From Desmodus rotundus (Eukaryota; Chordata; Mammalia; Chiroptera; Phyllostomidae), in NCBI RefSeq assembly GCF_022682495.2, contig NC_071397.1, positions 19,106,739-19,170,738 on the forward strand: 64,000 nt of DNA. Direction: 5' to 3'. Both the position numbers and the translations under genes were made by a program. Below the pieces are notes generated by a model, which had not been told where the DNA came from, made no database searches, and was given only the letters and a program-made list of their open reading frames with translations. How positions within the stretch are numbered: the stretch's first letter is position 1; each line of letters starts with the position of its first letter. Positions 23,191 to 36,640 of the stretch are shown piece by piece.

Positions 23191-25814
23191 ACCATTCTTC
23201 AGTTTCAGAATTCAGCATTCATTTATAAACATGTATTAAAAGTGATCTCTTATTCCAGATTATCCATGTCATCATTTCCCTCCATTGGTGCAAAAAATCA
23301 ATCACAGATTGAAGAAAAATTAATTAAATGTAAAGTTAAAATGATTAGCTATCACTTAAATCATTAAAATATTAATTTATCAATTTATTAATTATTTACA
23401 ACACTTGTCAGGAAATCAAAAGTCATGTATGGTACACAGTGGAATTACCTTACCTGTCAGCGAAAGGCACTCAACTCAGTGAGAAAATATGGCAACTGTC
23501 TCCCATGTACATTAAATCAATCAGTCAATCAAACGACAAATATCTGCGGAGTGCATGCCGTGCTGGTCCAACACGACACTCTTCATTTGCACCGTTGGAG
23601 GTTATTTGAATTTTCCAAATGAAAAACAATTAGAACGTAACTCTTTCTGGGCATGTATGGAAGCCATCGTGAAATAAAAATAGCATATAAAAAAAAAAGT
23701 CACACTGCTCTTATAATCTAAATGTCTTCAAACTAAAATGATAGTTCCTTCAACATTACATTATTACCTTGTATGATCTTCACTCAGCAGACTCTAAATT
23801 TCCAAAAAAAATATTTCATATGTTCCACATTTTTGCTGAAAGCCTTATAACCACTAATCCATCTTATACCTTGAAACACTAATTATGAAATTAGAGCTTA
23901 AGAAGCTACGGCTGTCAGAATAGTCATGTGATAGTCATGATGCCACAAAGCTGGAACTGGACCTTGGTACTTACGACTCACGCTACTAATCCATAATGAA
24001 TCAAGCAGGCGGGGCTATTTCTAAGTCATTAGTCAAGAGGATTTTTTCTTTATTGCTGAATGTTCCTGAAGTATACGCATTTCATATGTATTATACATAG
24101 TTCACATTAATGAGGTTAACTGCTTTAAAATTTATGTTCCTAACAGGAATCTTATAGTAATCCAATTAATTGGGTTTGAGGGACTGTATTTTTTGTTTTA
24201 CCATAAAGGAAAGGACTGACATTAGTTACAGAAATTTAATACCCCTTCCTAAAATTATCAATAACAATAAAAGTAAGCTTGACTGAAAAGAAAATATAAA
24301 GATTAATTTGACTTAAAATGTGTTCATTATATTTTGGACATATATTATTCTGAGAGATGAGGTCAGTGGCAAACTTAATGCTTAGCAATGCTACTTTATT
24401 CCAACACTCCATTGACCTCATATGCAGAGTTAAATCCTCTCTAAGTGCAGACTTCTTACCCTTATTTACCACCATATTTATTTGAAGAAACCACTATGAC
24501 TATGAAGATTACATTTAGGCTCTTCTAATTCTAGTATTCTCCGTGGTCTTTCTGATAGACTAAAGGAGAAGCCAGCAAAGTTTATCTTTGGTGAAATGAA
24601 GTTAATAACGTGGCTTTGCCTTATAAGAGTGCTAGAGGAGTAGCTAATTATTTATCTTAAGACACATACAATATTTAAAATAAGTTATCTCAATGTGATT
24701 TAGGGTGGTGATTGCTGGGGGAAGGGGATGTAAGGGAACTAGATGGTAATGAAAAAAGATGTAATAAAGATTATATATTTAAAGAAGAAACCAAGATGAA
24801 GTTATATATATAATATTTATATATAATTATTCAAGTCAATATGTTCTACTCTGTGTTCATTGACATGAGCTTAGAAAAGATTCTATCCCACTACATACAT
24901 TTTGTGTAGCATTAAAGTGAGAAAGTTCCAGCGCTCAGACCCGCTCTATCCCTGGTGCTTCTTTCACATCTTCAATACTGCTACGATATGCTCTTTTCTT
25001 TCCCTGCTTCCTATCAGAAGTCATGAGACGAAGTCACACAGTAGGACCCTTCCCAGGGGCTGAATCCGCTATTTGATTTTAAAAGGGTTGAAAAGTTCTG
25101 CTGCCAGAAATCCTTTGTAATGGCAGAAATGGTAACATTCAGGTCACCCGCTGCATCACTGCATCAAGCACTCTTTCCAGCTGTCTTCTAATTAAAAGCA
25201 TGCCAGTTTCTATGGCAAGGACAAGGGAACTGGAGAAAGAGCATTCATTAGTACACATCTGAGCCACAACCTTGAAAGAAGAGCAGAGCTCTGGTGGCCA
25301 TGACACAGAACTATAATTGAATGGTCTGGTACAAAGAACATTACTTGGGGAAGGCAAGACTGCCAGAGGCACAAGAGAGGTTGGCAGGAGGATTACGGAC
25401 TGTGGGACAGACTATCGTAAGGTGAAAGAGCCAAACCATTCAGAAAAGTCATTGGCATGAGGATTCCTTAATAAGTCACCAAAGAACAATGGCCAGCTCA
25501 CATTCCACACATCTGTGTCAAATTCACACTTTCTAAAATGTGTAGATCTCACATAGATGCAATCCCTTAATTAGAACTGGGGTAGTTAAATTCCAACAGA
25601 AAAAGGAGACAGCAGTTGAATAGGAAGAGGCATAAATTGACTTTGGGTAGCACATGTTACAGTGTTTCTGGGGTTATTTCAGGCTTTTATATAGCGAAAC
25701 TCATTAAACAGTATTAACATGAAACTGATTTGTTCTAGATTACTATTCTTCAAGTTAAACATAAACTATACCAAATACAGCAAAGTTAAATAATAATGCA
25801 GTCAGTACATTACT
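23191..25814. other. Unassigned intergenic DNA
   Basis: About 2.6 kb. A short TA-rich run lies at 24803-24830 and a possible scrap of old L1 3' UTR near 24705-24780. No exon is recognised. The frames at 23425-23622, 24236-24475 and 25139-25372 carry no family signature. Confidence 0.4.
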
Positions 25815-26055
25815 CCGTACCAAGCAAGTCATAGGAGTAAGGTGCCTGGGCATTATAGAGTCAGGAAGACCAGGAATTTAATTGACTCTACTTCTTACTA
25901 GCTTTGTTATATGGGCAGAGTTACTTAGCCTCTTTGATTCTGTGTCCTCCTCTATGAAACAGGTGAAATAAAATCTACCCATTAGTGTTAAAGATACATG
26001 TGAATTGCTTAGTAGAGTGCTCAGTAAACCGGTAACTTTTATTAAATCATGATTA
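25815..26055 (+). repeat. MIR SINE
   Basis: Well ordered MIR text: GAGTCAGGAAGACCAGGAAT, CTTCTTACTAGCTTTGTTAT, GTTACTTAGCCTCTTTGATTCTG, then AGTAGAGTGCTCAGTAAACC. Confidence 0.7.
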
Positions 26056-26099
26056 TTATTGTTGTTGCTATCACAACTGCCATTAGAAATGATAAAGGC

Positions 26100-26470
26100 A
26101 ATAGATGTTCAAAGAAAGTATAAGGTCTGTGAAGTTTAGCACTCTGGGAAAGTTTCACACAAAAAGATAGAGTTTGTGCTGGTATTTGAATGTTGAGTAA
26201 ATTATGTATAGGCAGAAAGGATTCTGTGAATGGGAAGAGGCTTCATTCCATTAAGAAGGAAATGATATACGTGGGTTGTACAGACAGAAATATCCCTGAC
26301 ATGATTTGAAGAGATATCTATTACACTGGTCTCATAAGGAATTCATTTTACAGAGACATGGGTAATAAGGAAAGAAAGGTTAAATTGGGACCTGGTTATA
26401 GATGATCGTGAGTATCTGCTAGCCTTTAGGGTTTATTCCGTGGACATTAATAATAGGTTGGGTTATAATT
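26100..26470 (-). repeat. Ancient L2-type LINE fragment
   Basis: Antisense L2-type order: a GGTATTTGAATGTTGAGTAAATT block, GGCAGAAAGGATTCTG, then a diverged continuation to about 26470. Same family as 2095-2440. Confidence 0.4.
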
Positions 26471-28561
26471 AACGGTCCAGTGTCAATCAGAAGAGAGATG
26501 TGTGTTCATAATCTGTAAGGCTGTTCTCATCGCTGACATTTAAATGGGTTATCAAAGACTTAGCTTACAAAATTGGTTAGAGACTCTCTTTGGAGCAAGA
26601 GTATTACAGTCCCATTCTAGTCCTCACTGAGGGACAGCACTTGAAATACAGGGACACGTCCGCAAGAGAGCGAACATAATAAGAAATTAAAAAACCTTTG
26701 TCAGTGAGAGATGGAAAGGTCTGGGCATTATTTTTAAAAAGCTAATAGATTTTTTTGATAGCTGAGTGAAGGTTTTTTCTTTCTTCTTCTATGATCATAA
26801 AACATAATGAAAGGGAGCCCATCTTTGAGAGTAAGTGGGGCACCAACACAAAAAGAGAAATATTTAAAGTATTTATAGCAGAGTATATAGTACAAATATT
26901 ATATTTTATACTTCTAAACCTGAGGTATAGTATATTATAGTGTTTATGTATTTACCCTTTAGATAATTATTAAAAGTAAAAATCTGCAATTGGATAAAGG
27001 TTCAGTCATTTTGATATAGGCCAGGCATTCTCAAGAAGTTTGATAACAAGAAAACAAAAAGTGTTCTGGCTTCTTGCATGACCCACAGCTATCTGAGTCT
27101 GTTTGTAAACTATGACTTTCAGGAATGCAAGACGTTTAAAATGTAAATATTTCTGAGCCCAGGAATTTGACAAGCTCTATGTTCAACCAGGAATGGGCCA
27201 AGCTAATAGCAAAACATCAGTTTTACCTTTAAAAAAAAATTCTATGTTTAACTTGAGGCAAAGAATACTCAGGAAAGCCATAGTAGCAACTATTCAAGTA
27301 ATCAACCATTCAGCATATGGAAAAGAATAAGCTTATTCCTTGCAGTATCATAGGGTAGAAATAGTTCTGTGGGTAAAAGATACATAAAGGGCCATTCTAG
27401 CTTTACATAAGAAATATTTGGCTGAAAATAGCTTAGTCTGATTCATGAAGATGGAAATGTGCATTGTGAAGCAAGAAGCAGCTATTGATTAGCTCTGTGA
27501 TCTCCATTCTGTCTGCACATTAGCATGATCTGAGAGTTTGTTTCAAACTATGCTGACATCAGAAACCTACCTACCTCAGATCAATTTATCAGAACCTCTG
27601 CTGGTGAAATCTGTCGGCATCAATGTTCCTATAAAGCAGCAGGGGTGTGAATCTCAGCATCAGCCAAGGTAAATAAATCTAGGAAACACTCTCTGTGGCA
27701 TTAATCAGAAGGGCGTCAGGAGCAACCACTGTCTGCACCCTCAGTCCTGCGATGGTATGCAGAGTGGAATGAGGCTGATCCAGTTTAAAGGCCGGTGAGA
27801 CAAGGAAGGGGCTGCTTAAGTCCAGCTGCCAGATAGTGGAGACTTCTCCAATAAATGTGCATTGCTTTTCAACCAGAAACGAAACTTCATTTAAATTAGC
27901 AATAATTTAAAGAAAATAAATAAAACTTTGAAACAGATCTTCAGCCTCATCTTCAGTTCCTCCTGTTTGCCCCCACAAACCCCCCCAACACATACATGTA
28001 AGACTTGTGTTTTGGCTACCGTCTGTTCCTCAAGGTTTGGGAAACATTTTAAATGGTGTTCAACCTATACAATATTCTGTCACTTCCTAGAGTAACTAGG
28101 AAATAAATTCCCTAACATGATTTTGTTTCCTTCTCCACAGGGTAAAATTATACTTACCTCCAAGATCTTGCTCAACCTTTACTCCCCTGAAATTTTCTCT
28201 GAATTCTTTGTATTACTTGTTTTCTTTACTCTATTTCTACACTATTTTGAATATAGCCCATGAACTATACATATGACACTGCATTTTTGGCTATATTTGT
28301 GTGTGGTTGACTCCCTAGATTTCTGTTATCTCTTCTGAGCAGCAAGGAAGAGACAGAAATCAAAGAAAAATCAGATTTTCTTCAGGGAATGATAAAATCA
28401 GTGATGGAATCACAGATGCTAACAGGTTATTTTAAGTCTGAGGCAATGGTTTGGTTCTCATTTAGAGATATTGCATATGTGTTTGAAAGTCGTTTCTGAA
28501 GCTTTTGTGAGAGGCCATAGGCAGAGATCTAGATTCAGGATTTATGCACAGAAAGAAAATA
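26471..28561. other. Unassigned intergenic DNA
   Basis: About 2.1 kb without recognised repeats or exons. It has fewer repeats than the rest of the window. Confidence 0.4.
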
Positions 28562-28720
28562 AAGTTCATTCATTTATTCCTTCAACACTGTCTGCCACAT
28601 GCAGGGGTACAGTGCTAGGTACTAAGGATATAAGGGGAAAAATGTGGCGGAATAATTCTGTTCTTTTGCAGCTATACTCCAAGGAGAGTGGGTGAGACGG
28701 TGGAAGTGAATTATCTGAGA
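28562..28720 (-). repeat. L2 3' end fragment
   Basis: TTCATTCATTTATTCCTTCA followed by a diverged AGTGCTAGGTACTAAGGATA, the complement of the L2 tail and the sequence before it. Confidence 0.65.
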
Positions 28721-29031
28721 CAGAGTATTTATGAAGTAATCAGCAGATGACTAACAAATGGGCACTAGGAAATGCTTACTTTAAAGCAGGAGGAAGAAAA
28801 TGAGTAATTAGCAATAGAGAAAAAAATAGAAGAGTACCAGTAAGAGGAAGAGTCAGAGAAGTTAAAAAATAATAAAAACTCTTAGAATACAAAGACCATA
28901 GTTTTAAAATAGTTCTTTTAGCTTAGAGATTGTCAGAAATATATTTTTCAAAGTAGGGATATTTCTGTGCAATTTAGATACAATCACTATTTTTCTTTTA
29001 ATTCCTGCACCCAACTTCTTTACTTTTCATT
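28721..29031. other. Unassigned intergenic DNA
   Basis: Purine-rich, nothing recognised. Confidence 0.4.
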
Positions 29032-29364
29032 TTGATATGGATATCACATTTTCTGTGTTCTTGCCCTTGGTCCTGTGGTAATTCCCTGGCCAACCTCAAT
29101 ATGGATTTGGAAAGGCTCCCTGTTCAGGCCTTAGTCCTCCAACTTCGTGACTTCCTTACGGGGCTCTCAATTCTTCCTGCAGACGCCATGGAAGCATTTC
29201 AGTTTCCTGAACCAGCAACTAAAAACAGCTGCAACTCCAAACCCAACATTGAACTTACCGCTGCTAAATGTAAGACTGGCTACAACATGTGCGGGTTCCA
29301 GTGCAAGATGAAAATGTGGACCCACTTGTTCAAAAATGATTCGAATTTCCAGATGGTGACATAA
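29032..29364 (+). other. Unrecognised 110-codon open frame
   Basis: An open frame of 110 codons with balanced composition, including a cysteine-containing stretch (residues around 67-90, with KCKTGYNMCGFQCKMKMW). I do not recognise a family. No splice sites, poly(A) tail or flanking duplication tie it to a gene or retrocopy, and the text after its stop (about 29365-29400) resembles worn repeat sequence. A chance frame or a piece of an old transposon is the more likely reading. Confidence 0.15.
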
Positions 29365-31045
29365 GCATTAAACAAGTACGGACCCCTGCTTGAATGCACA
29401 ATGTCCATGCCGTGACTAGATGTTTACCGAAAACTCAGTTGAAAGCAATTACTTTTTATAAAAGATACTCTGAAGGCCATTCAGTCCACTACTCATTCCT
29501 TCAACACCCTAACATTTTTCTCTGGATTAAACCTGACAACTGAACTTTATGCCAAGTAGAATAGCTAGATAAAATACAGCAAGTCCAGTTAAATTTTATC
29601 TTCAGATAAGCAATGAATAATTTTTTAAGTGTATCCCATGCAATATTTGGGACGTTCTTGTCCTAAAATTATTTGTTGTTTATCTGAAATTCACATTTAA
29701 CTGGAAATCCTATATTATTATTTGCTAAATTTGCCAACCCTAATTTCAAGATCACTTCATTTGACTCATTGTAGAGTTTATTTAATATATTTTTCTTCAG
29801 AATAGTGTCCTATATTGTGACAACTTATGAGAAAAGCTCCTGGTAAATTTCAATCCGTAGTTTTGATAAGATTGTTGTGAAGATATTGTTCTTTTCATTC
29901 TAAACTGTCGTCTTGGAGGGAATCCATAGAGAAAACTGTCTTAGATATCATTTCTGTATGTATTCATGTCTTCCCAGTTTGTATCTTTTAGACATCAAGA
30001 ATGGGATCTCTGATACCCCCATTCTCTTTGCACTGCCTTTTCAGAAACTTAGATAAAATCGTGCAATGCATCTCTTATAGGAGATATATATTTTATGTAC
30101 AATATGTAATGCATATTTGGGGAACCTTATTTCTGATTTTATCTTATCTCTCCTATGCTTACTTCTTCTTTCAAATATTTAAATAAATTTTTACCTCATT
30201 TTTATATATATTTTAATAAGTATCATGTTTTTTTAAAAAAGCAAATAGTGAATAACAAACTACATAATCAATAAACAAACAAAGAGACTTCCTAGAAGAT
30301 TTACGTATGGTTGGTAGTATTATATTTCTTACTAACTGTAATGTTCCATAAATATTTAATAATTTAATATATGCCCAATATAAGTAAATATACAAAACTG
30401 TTGCTGATTCTTCAAAATAGAATTTTAAAAAAATACTTAGAGCAAAGTTTCAGATAAAATTTATAAAAGTATCCTCTAAAAACAGTTTCAAAGAATAGGA
30501 GACCACGTTGAACAATACTGTATAATGGAGGATATTAACTTGAAGCCTAGATATCTGAATGGTATTGAAAACTCATAAAAAGTATATCTTTGTGTGATTA
30601 CTCAACCAACAAGTATTTATTATTTCTTTTATTTAAAATGTTTAAAGTCAATAAGGATATTAAATAGATATTACATAATTAAATAAAAGATACTCATTAA
30701 TACAACTTTATTGTTGATCACGTAGAATTATCTAAACGTAAAAGGCTTGTCTTATTTGTTTTGTAAAATAAAAAAATGCAGTTTAGGCCAAATGATTTAT
30801 TTCCTCGTTCTCATGAGATTGGTACAAATCATTAGCTTTTTCATGGAGCTTTTCTTCTGCCTGAATCCCTACCCCCACAAAATGTTAATGTCACCCATAC
30901 ATGTCGGCTCGTTTACAGCAGACATTCACTGAGAAAGATCGTCTTCATCAGGCAGGTTTCTGCCATAGTTATTAATATAAAAGTTTTGTTAATTTTATGA
31001 CTAAAGAATGTTATCATCTGAGAAGAGTATGGCTATAACTTTTCA
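29365..31045. other. Unassigned intergenic DNA
   Basis: Strongly AT-rich. No recognised repeat or exon. Confidence 0.4.
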
Positions 31046-31425
31046 ACTGTAAGTCTCTCCTGTATACCAACAATGACCAAATGGAACTTGAAATTAAAAA
31101 GAATATTATTTATAGTACCACCTCCAAATTAGTTAGGTATAAATATAACAAAACATATACAAAATCTATATAAGGAAACTATAAAAATCAAAAATAAATC
31201 TAAGAAGTGGAGAGATATTTCATAATCATGGATATGAATACCCAATATTGTCAAGATGTCACTTCCTCTAAATTTGCTTTAAGTTCAGTGCAATCCCCAT
31301 CAAGCTCTCAGCAGGTTATTTTATGTATATCAACAAAACGATGCTAAAGGTTATATGCAGAGGGAAAAGATCCAGACTAGCCAACATAATATGGAAAGAG
31401 AAGACAAAAAATAAATCTTTCATTA
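31046..31425 (+). pseudogene. Old L1 ORF2 fragment
   Basis: Plus-strand ORF2 remnant from the segment after the reverse transcriptase. It starts like the intact-L1 block around [16 protein letters not shown] (TCCTGTATACCAACAATGAC) and runs to AGACTAGCCAACATAATATGG. Many stops. The subfamily is much older than the copy at 41322. Confidence 0.75.
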
Positions 31426-31598
31426 AAATGGAAAGATAGATAGATTTCTGCAAACATAATATATTGAGCGAATCTAGTTGCTTTAGTATTAATTATATAA
31501 ATAAACATAATTTTTACCTATTAATATTTATTATATTTCCTTCTATATTTTAGAGGAGATTCTCTAATATAAGTACACACAATAAGTGAGACTTTTAA

Positions 31599-31858
31599 AA
31601 AATGTAAAGGCTTTTGCCCTGGCTGGTGTGACTCAGTGGATTGAGTGCCAGCCTGTGAACAAAAGGGTCACCAGTTCGATTCCCAGTCAGGGCACATGCC
31701 TGGGTGGCAGGCCAGGTCCCAAGTATGGGGCACGTGAGAGACAACCATACATTAATGTTTCTCTCCCTCTCTTTCTCCTTCCCTTCCTCTATCTCTCTAA
31801 AAATAAATAAATAAAATCATTTAAAAATAAATAAATAAAATAAAAATGTACAGGCTTT
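31599..31858 (+). mobile_element. Ves-type SINE with target-site duplication
   Basis: Sense orientation: tRNA-like head from 31615 (GCCCTGGCTGGTGTGACTCA), with an A box in the TGTGACTCAGTGG region and a B box AGTTCGATTCC at 31673-31683. A CT-rich body and (AAAT)n tail end near 31843. AAAATGTAAAGGCTTT (31599-31614) recurs as AAAATGTACAGGCTTT (31843-31858), one mismatch. Confidence 0.9.
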
Positions 31859-33009
31859 ACACATTCTGATTTATTTGATCGCGGGTGGGCAATATCTAGG
31901 AATTTGTATTTCAATAAGTATAAATCATTCAGCTCATAGTCATTCTCCAAGTGAATTTCAGAGCAACTTTGAGAAACATAGCTCTACAAACATGAACTAT
32001 GTTTGTAAAACATCTTCAGTATAAAAATCAATATGCTTCCCTGTGAAAACGATAGAATTAGAAAATATTAATCATTTTTAATGAGATGTTTTACCAACCA
32101 TATTTATAATATTTGGAAAGGTAGTATTAATGAAGTTAGAATATTTCCAATTTGTATATGTTTATTTCATTATTCTACGGCAATGTATGTTTGCTTTTGT
32201 TTCTCTCCCACCCAACTGAGATAAGGGCCATCCCCATAATTTAGGGGACAGATCTTCCTAATTCAAATAAAATCCAGAAAGATAAATGGCCTACTTTAGG
32301 ATAAAGTAATTGAACAAAAGCATTTATTGTCATTGCAATAAAAGCCCTGATTATCTTGATACTGAGTGCTACTTTCTTTTGTATCTGGTGTTCATCAGAT
32401 ACAGTCAAAGACCCTTCCACCTCCGTGCAGTGAAATGGAAAGAAACTGAATGATTGACAAGCCAAGTGAAAGGGTTGAATTAGGCTCAGAGGATGGCATG
32501 TGTGTGGAACAAAGAAGGTCATATGGGAAGAGAGAAAGTATTACGACAAAAAAGCTCCCAGAAAGATCTGGAGTGGAACACTCAAACGAATGCTACTCAA
32601 AGACCGCGAGTGGAGTGAGCTGAATGGTACAAAACAGTCACTCCTAGTTCCCATTGAAGGAGGATTTTTCACAGATCAAAACTGAAATTGAGATAGACAA
32701 TGATTCAGCACAGCTTTTGGACTCCATCTGAGTGCTTGGCCACCACTGAACTATATGATTTGGCCATATTTGTTAAAGAGCTAGTAATGGGATAATACTT
32801 ATAAGAAGATCCTATTTAGCTTTTTAAGATCACATAACAGTGGTAAATTGAATAGTATTATTACCTCTAAGATAATAATTTATGTTGGGTACTAATTTTA
32901 AATTATTAATGATTTCTAATTAAGGATCTGCTATTTATTTCTCATTAAATGTACCATATTTAATCGAGTTAAATTAAGCATTTATGGTTTCTGGCAAAAG
33001 AGCATTGAA
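31859..33009. other. Unassigned intergenic DNA
   Basis: No recognised repeat or exon. A 93-codon antisense frame at 32241-32522 has no family signature. Confidence 0.4.
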
Positions 33010-33240
33010 ATATGATATAATATGAATCAGAAGTCCTAGATTCTAGCCTACATCCCATGCTTTTACCCTAATTAGCTGTGTGATCTTTGGCAAGGTATTT
33101 AACATTTCTTGGGACCCTGTTACCTTGTGTGTAAAAGATTATATCACTTTGCTCATTTTGCAGATACATTAGAATATAATAAAAGATCATTTATGTAAAA
33201 TGTTTTATGAGCTATGGAAAGCTCTCCAAATGTAAGTTAT
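33010..33240 (+). repeat. MIR SINE
   Basis: AATTAGCTGTGTGATCTTTGGC, AAGGTATTTAACATTTCTTGG and an eroded tail, all in MIR order. Confidence 0.65.
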
Positions 33241-33712
33241 TTTCTATTATCAAAATGAAAATGTAAATTATATGAAATATAGAAATTTTTCATACATATT
33301 TTGAAACAACTACTTAGTCCAAGAAATGTTTTTAATATGAAAAAGAAAAAAACTACCTTTGGATAAAAGCCTAGAGAGAGTCAAACCCTTAAGTGTGTTT
33401 TATTTGTTGGATTAACCAGTTCACTAGTAAAAAAATAAATGCTGTACACTTATTAAATAGCCATCTGAAAAGGAGGATCTAGGATCCTCAATCTTGAAAC
33501 TCAGGATTTTTTTTTTCTGGACACACAAGATTAAATACACTCTCAGAAAACACAAGTTTTAGACCCGTTCTATTCCTCTATTAAACTTTTACATTTTTAT
33601 GAAATTATATTACTTGTTCTTACTTGTCCCTATGTTGTCCTACATGCATTCCATTCTCTGATATCCTGGCCATTTCCGCCAGTCAAAAACTGTATATTTA
33701 ATCACAGTGTTA
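33241..33712. other. Unassigned intergenic DNA
   Basis: AT-rich, nothing recognised. Confidence 0.4.
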
Positions 33713-35668
33713 TTTATTATATATTTTATTGATAATGCTATTATAGTTGTCCCAATTTTTCTCCCTTTCCTCCTCTGGCTGGTACCCTTAGTTCATGTCC
33801 ATGGGTCATGCATATAAGTTCTTTGGCTTCTCCATTTCTTATACTATTCCTAACACCCCCCTGTCTATTTTGTACCTACCAATCATGCTTCATAATCCCT
33901 GCACCTTTTCTCCCATTCTCCACCTTCACCCTCCCAGCCGATAATCCTTCAAATGACTTCCATATCTATGATTCTGTTCTTGTTCTGGTTGTTTGCTTAG
34001 TTTGTTTATGTTTTTGGTTTTTAGATTCAATTAATGATATATATGTATTTATTGCCATTTTATTGTTCATAGTTTTGATGTTCTTCTTTTTCTTAAATAA
34101 ATCCCTTTAACATTTCAATGATGGCTTAGTGATGATGAACTCCTTTAACCTGACATTATCTGGGAAGCTCTTTACCTGCCCTTCCATTCTAAATGATGGC
34201 TTTGCTTGATAGAGTAATCTAGGTTGTAGGTACTTCCTTTCCATAACTTTGAGTACTTTTTGTCAGTCCCTTCTTGCCTGCAAAGTTTCATTTGAGAAAT
34301 CAGCTAATAGTCTTATGGGAACTCCTTCGTAGGTAACTCTCTGCTTTTCTCTTGCTGCTTTTGAGATTCTCTCTTTATCTTTAACCTTTGGCATTTTAAT
34401 TATGATGTGTCTTGGTGTGGTCCTCTTTGGGTTAACTTGTTTGGGACTCTCTGTGCTTCCTGGACTTGTATGTCTATTTCCTTCATCAAATTAGGGAAGT
34501 TTTCTTTCATTATTTTTTCAAATAAGTTTTTAATTTTGTACTCTTCCTCTAGCATCATTGTGATTTAGATGTTCATACGTTTGGAAATGTTCCAGAGTCT
34601 TCTTATGCTATCCTCATTTTTTTTGAATTATTGTTTCTTCTTTCCGTTCTGGTTGAGTGTTTATTTCTTCCTTATATTCCAAATCATTGATTTGAATCCT
34701 GGCTTCATTCCCCTCACTGTTGATTCCCTGTGGACTTTTCTTTATTTCACTTAGTGTAAACTTCATTTCTTCCCTTAGTTTTTGTTGTACTCGAAGAGTT
34801 CTCCGAGCATCCTGATCCCCAGTGTTTTGAACTCTACATCTGATAGGTTGGCTATCTCCATTTCACTTAGTCCTTTTTCTGGGCTTTTGTTCTGTTCTTT
34901 CACATGAGCCATATTTCTTTGTCTCCTCAATTTGGCAGCCGCCCTGCATTTGTTTCTGTGTATGAAGTAGAGCTGCTTTGATTCCCTTAGTGTACCTGTT
35001 AAGTTGTACAGGGCAGAGATTTAGTCAATCACCAAGGCAGGCAACCCACTTCACTGCTTTGTGGCTCTGTGTGTGGGGAGAGGGGACAAGGCTGCTGCCT
35101 GGCTACTGAAAGTTTCCTGGGCACTCATCCTATTTGCAATCACTTCACCCACTTCCCATATGTGACTGTTGCCCTTCCAGCTGTTGCCCTGATGTTGAAT
35201 CCCAGAGTAGATGGGTTTGTATACATATTAAGACCTTGAGAGCCCTTTAAACAGACTCTCCTAAGAAACCAGCAGTTTCCTCTACTACCCCAACCCCCAA
35301 TAGTTTTTATAGCCAGAGGTAATGCGGCTTTATCTTCCTGGTACTGGATCTCTGGGGTATGTGGTCTGGCTTAGGGCTTGGGTTGTTCAGTACGAAGGCA
35401 TCCCTCCCCCTTTTATCTGCCACATGTGGATATGGGACTACCTGTTCTGCTGATGCCATCTCTACTGCCTCTCTATGCCACACTGCCTCTCCACCTGTCT
35501 CCACATCTCCACCCCTCCTACCCATCTGGATGAATGTGGCTTCTCTAAATCCTTGATTGTCAGACTGCCATACAGTTCTGAGTACTTTTTGTTTTGAGGT
35601 TAGTTATAATTCTTCTTGTAGTTGTGTAAGGAGGTGAAACATGTCTACCTATACCTCTGTGTTGATTG
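33713..35668 (-). mobile_element. HAL1 (half-L1) element, near full length, second copy
   Basis: Same layout as 21378-23065 on the same strand: a 5' end near 35665 (decayed CAAGATGG box, then GAGGTATAGGTAGACATG), a GC-richer 5' UTR (about 34930-35660), an ORF1 remnant (about 34100-34900), then the shared 3' UTR with CATGTCCATGGGTCATGCAT (33796) and a tail at 33713. ORF1 is broken by stops and shifts. Longer than the first copy mainly in the 5' UTR. Confidence 0.78.
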
Positions 35669-36279
35669 AAAGTATATTAAAAGACTGAAAATAACATGGG
35701 TGCCAATCAAAGAACATCAATTGATGTTCGCTATTTGTTCTCCAATTCTTAGTTGATAATGAAACTCCTAATTTTCATTTGGGTATCAGTTATCTGAAAT
35801 AAATGCTACTTTTCTCAGATTCTCTTACAGCCAGGCATGACTTTGTAACTAAGCTCTACCCTTTGGATATAAGTAAGAATGGTATGTGCAACTTGTGGGA
35901 AATGCACTATCTCTCTACTTACTTTTCTCCATCCTCCTTAAGACTGAAATGATAGGGTTTGAGATACTACATCATGTGGCATCATGCCAGCCCACAATTT
36001 TTTTTTCACGTATGAAAGAAACTTCTATCTTGTTTAATCCACTCTTACTTTGAGTTTACTCTTACTTGCAGCCAAATTTAAATATAACAAATACAGCTTT
36101 GTACTTAGAACTGGTAAAAAAAATTCTTCAAACATTAAAATGATATAACAGAATCAAAATATAATCACAATATATTGAGCAATAAAATCAGATTATAAAA
36201 GAACATTTACAATATGTTTGAAAACATTTATGCAAGTACAAAATGCACTGTATTTATTGACTATTGACAAAATTATCCT
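35669..36279. other. Unassigned intergenic DNA
   Basis: Contains an 18-bp perfect palindrome GAACATCAATTGATGTTC at 35712-35729. Otherwise nothing recognised. Confidence 0.4.
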
Positions 36280-36640
36280 GCACAAAAAACTACCCTAAAA
36301 CTCAGTGCCTTAAAAAAATCATTTATTCCTAGTCCTGTGTCTATTGGTTATCTGTGGATTGGCTAATCTTGTCTCAGTTTTGCTGACCTTGGTTCTAAGT
36401 TGTTCATTGGGTCCATGTCTTCTCTTATTCTCTTTAGTCCAGTGGTCTAGCTTTTTTTGTTTTTTATGTAATGGCAATGGGAAAAGTATAAGAAGACAGG
36501 CACATGTCAAGCCATTGTTTGTGTCGCAGTGCTAATACCCGATTAATTACTATCACATGGCTATGCCAACAATCAGAACACAGGGAACTGTATACAACTT
36601 TTATTGGGAAAAAATACAAGTCTTATGGCAAAGATCATGG
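36280..36640 (-). repeat. Possible MLT1-type LTR, antisense
   Basis: ACTACCCTAAAACTCAGTGCCT and AAATCATTTATTCCTAGTCC near 36289-36340 resemble the antisense MaLR LTR end. The remainder is strongly diverged. Confidence 0.4.
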
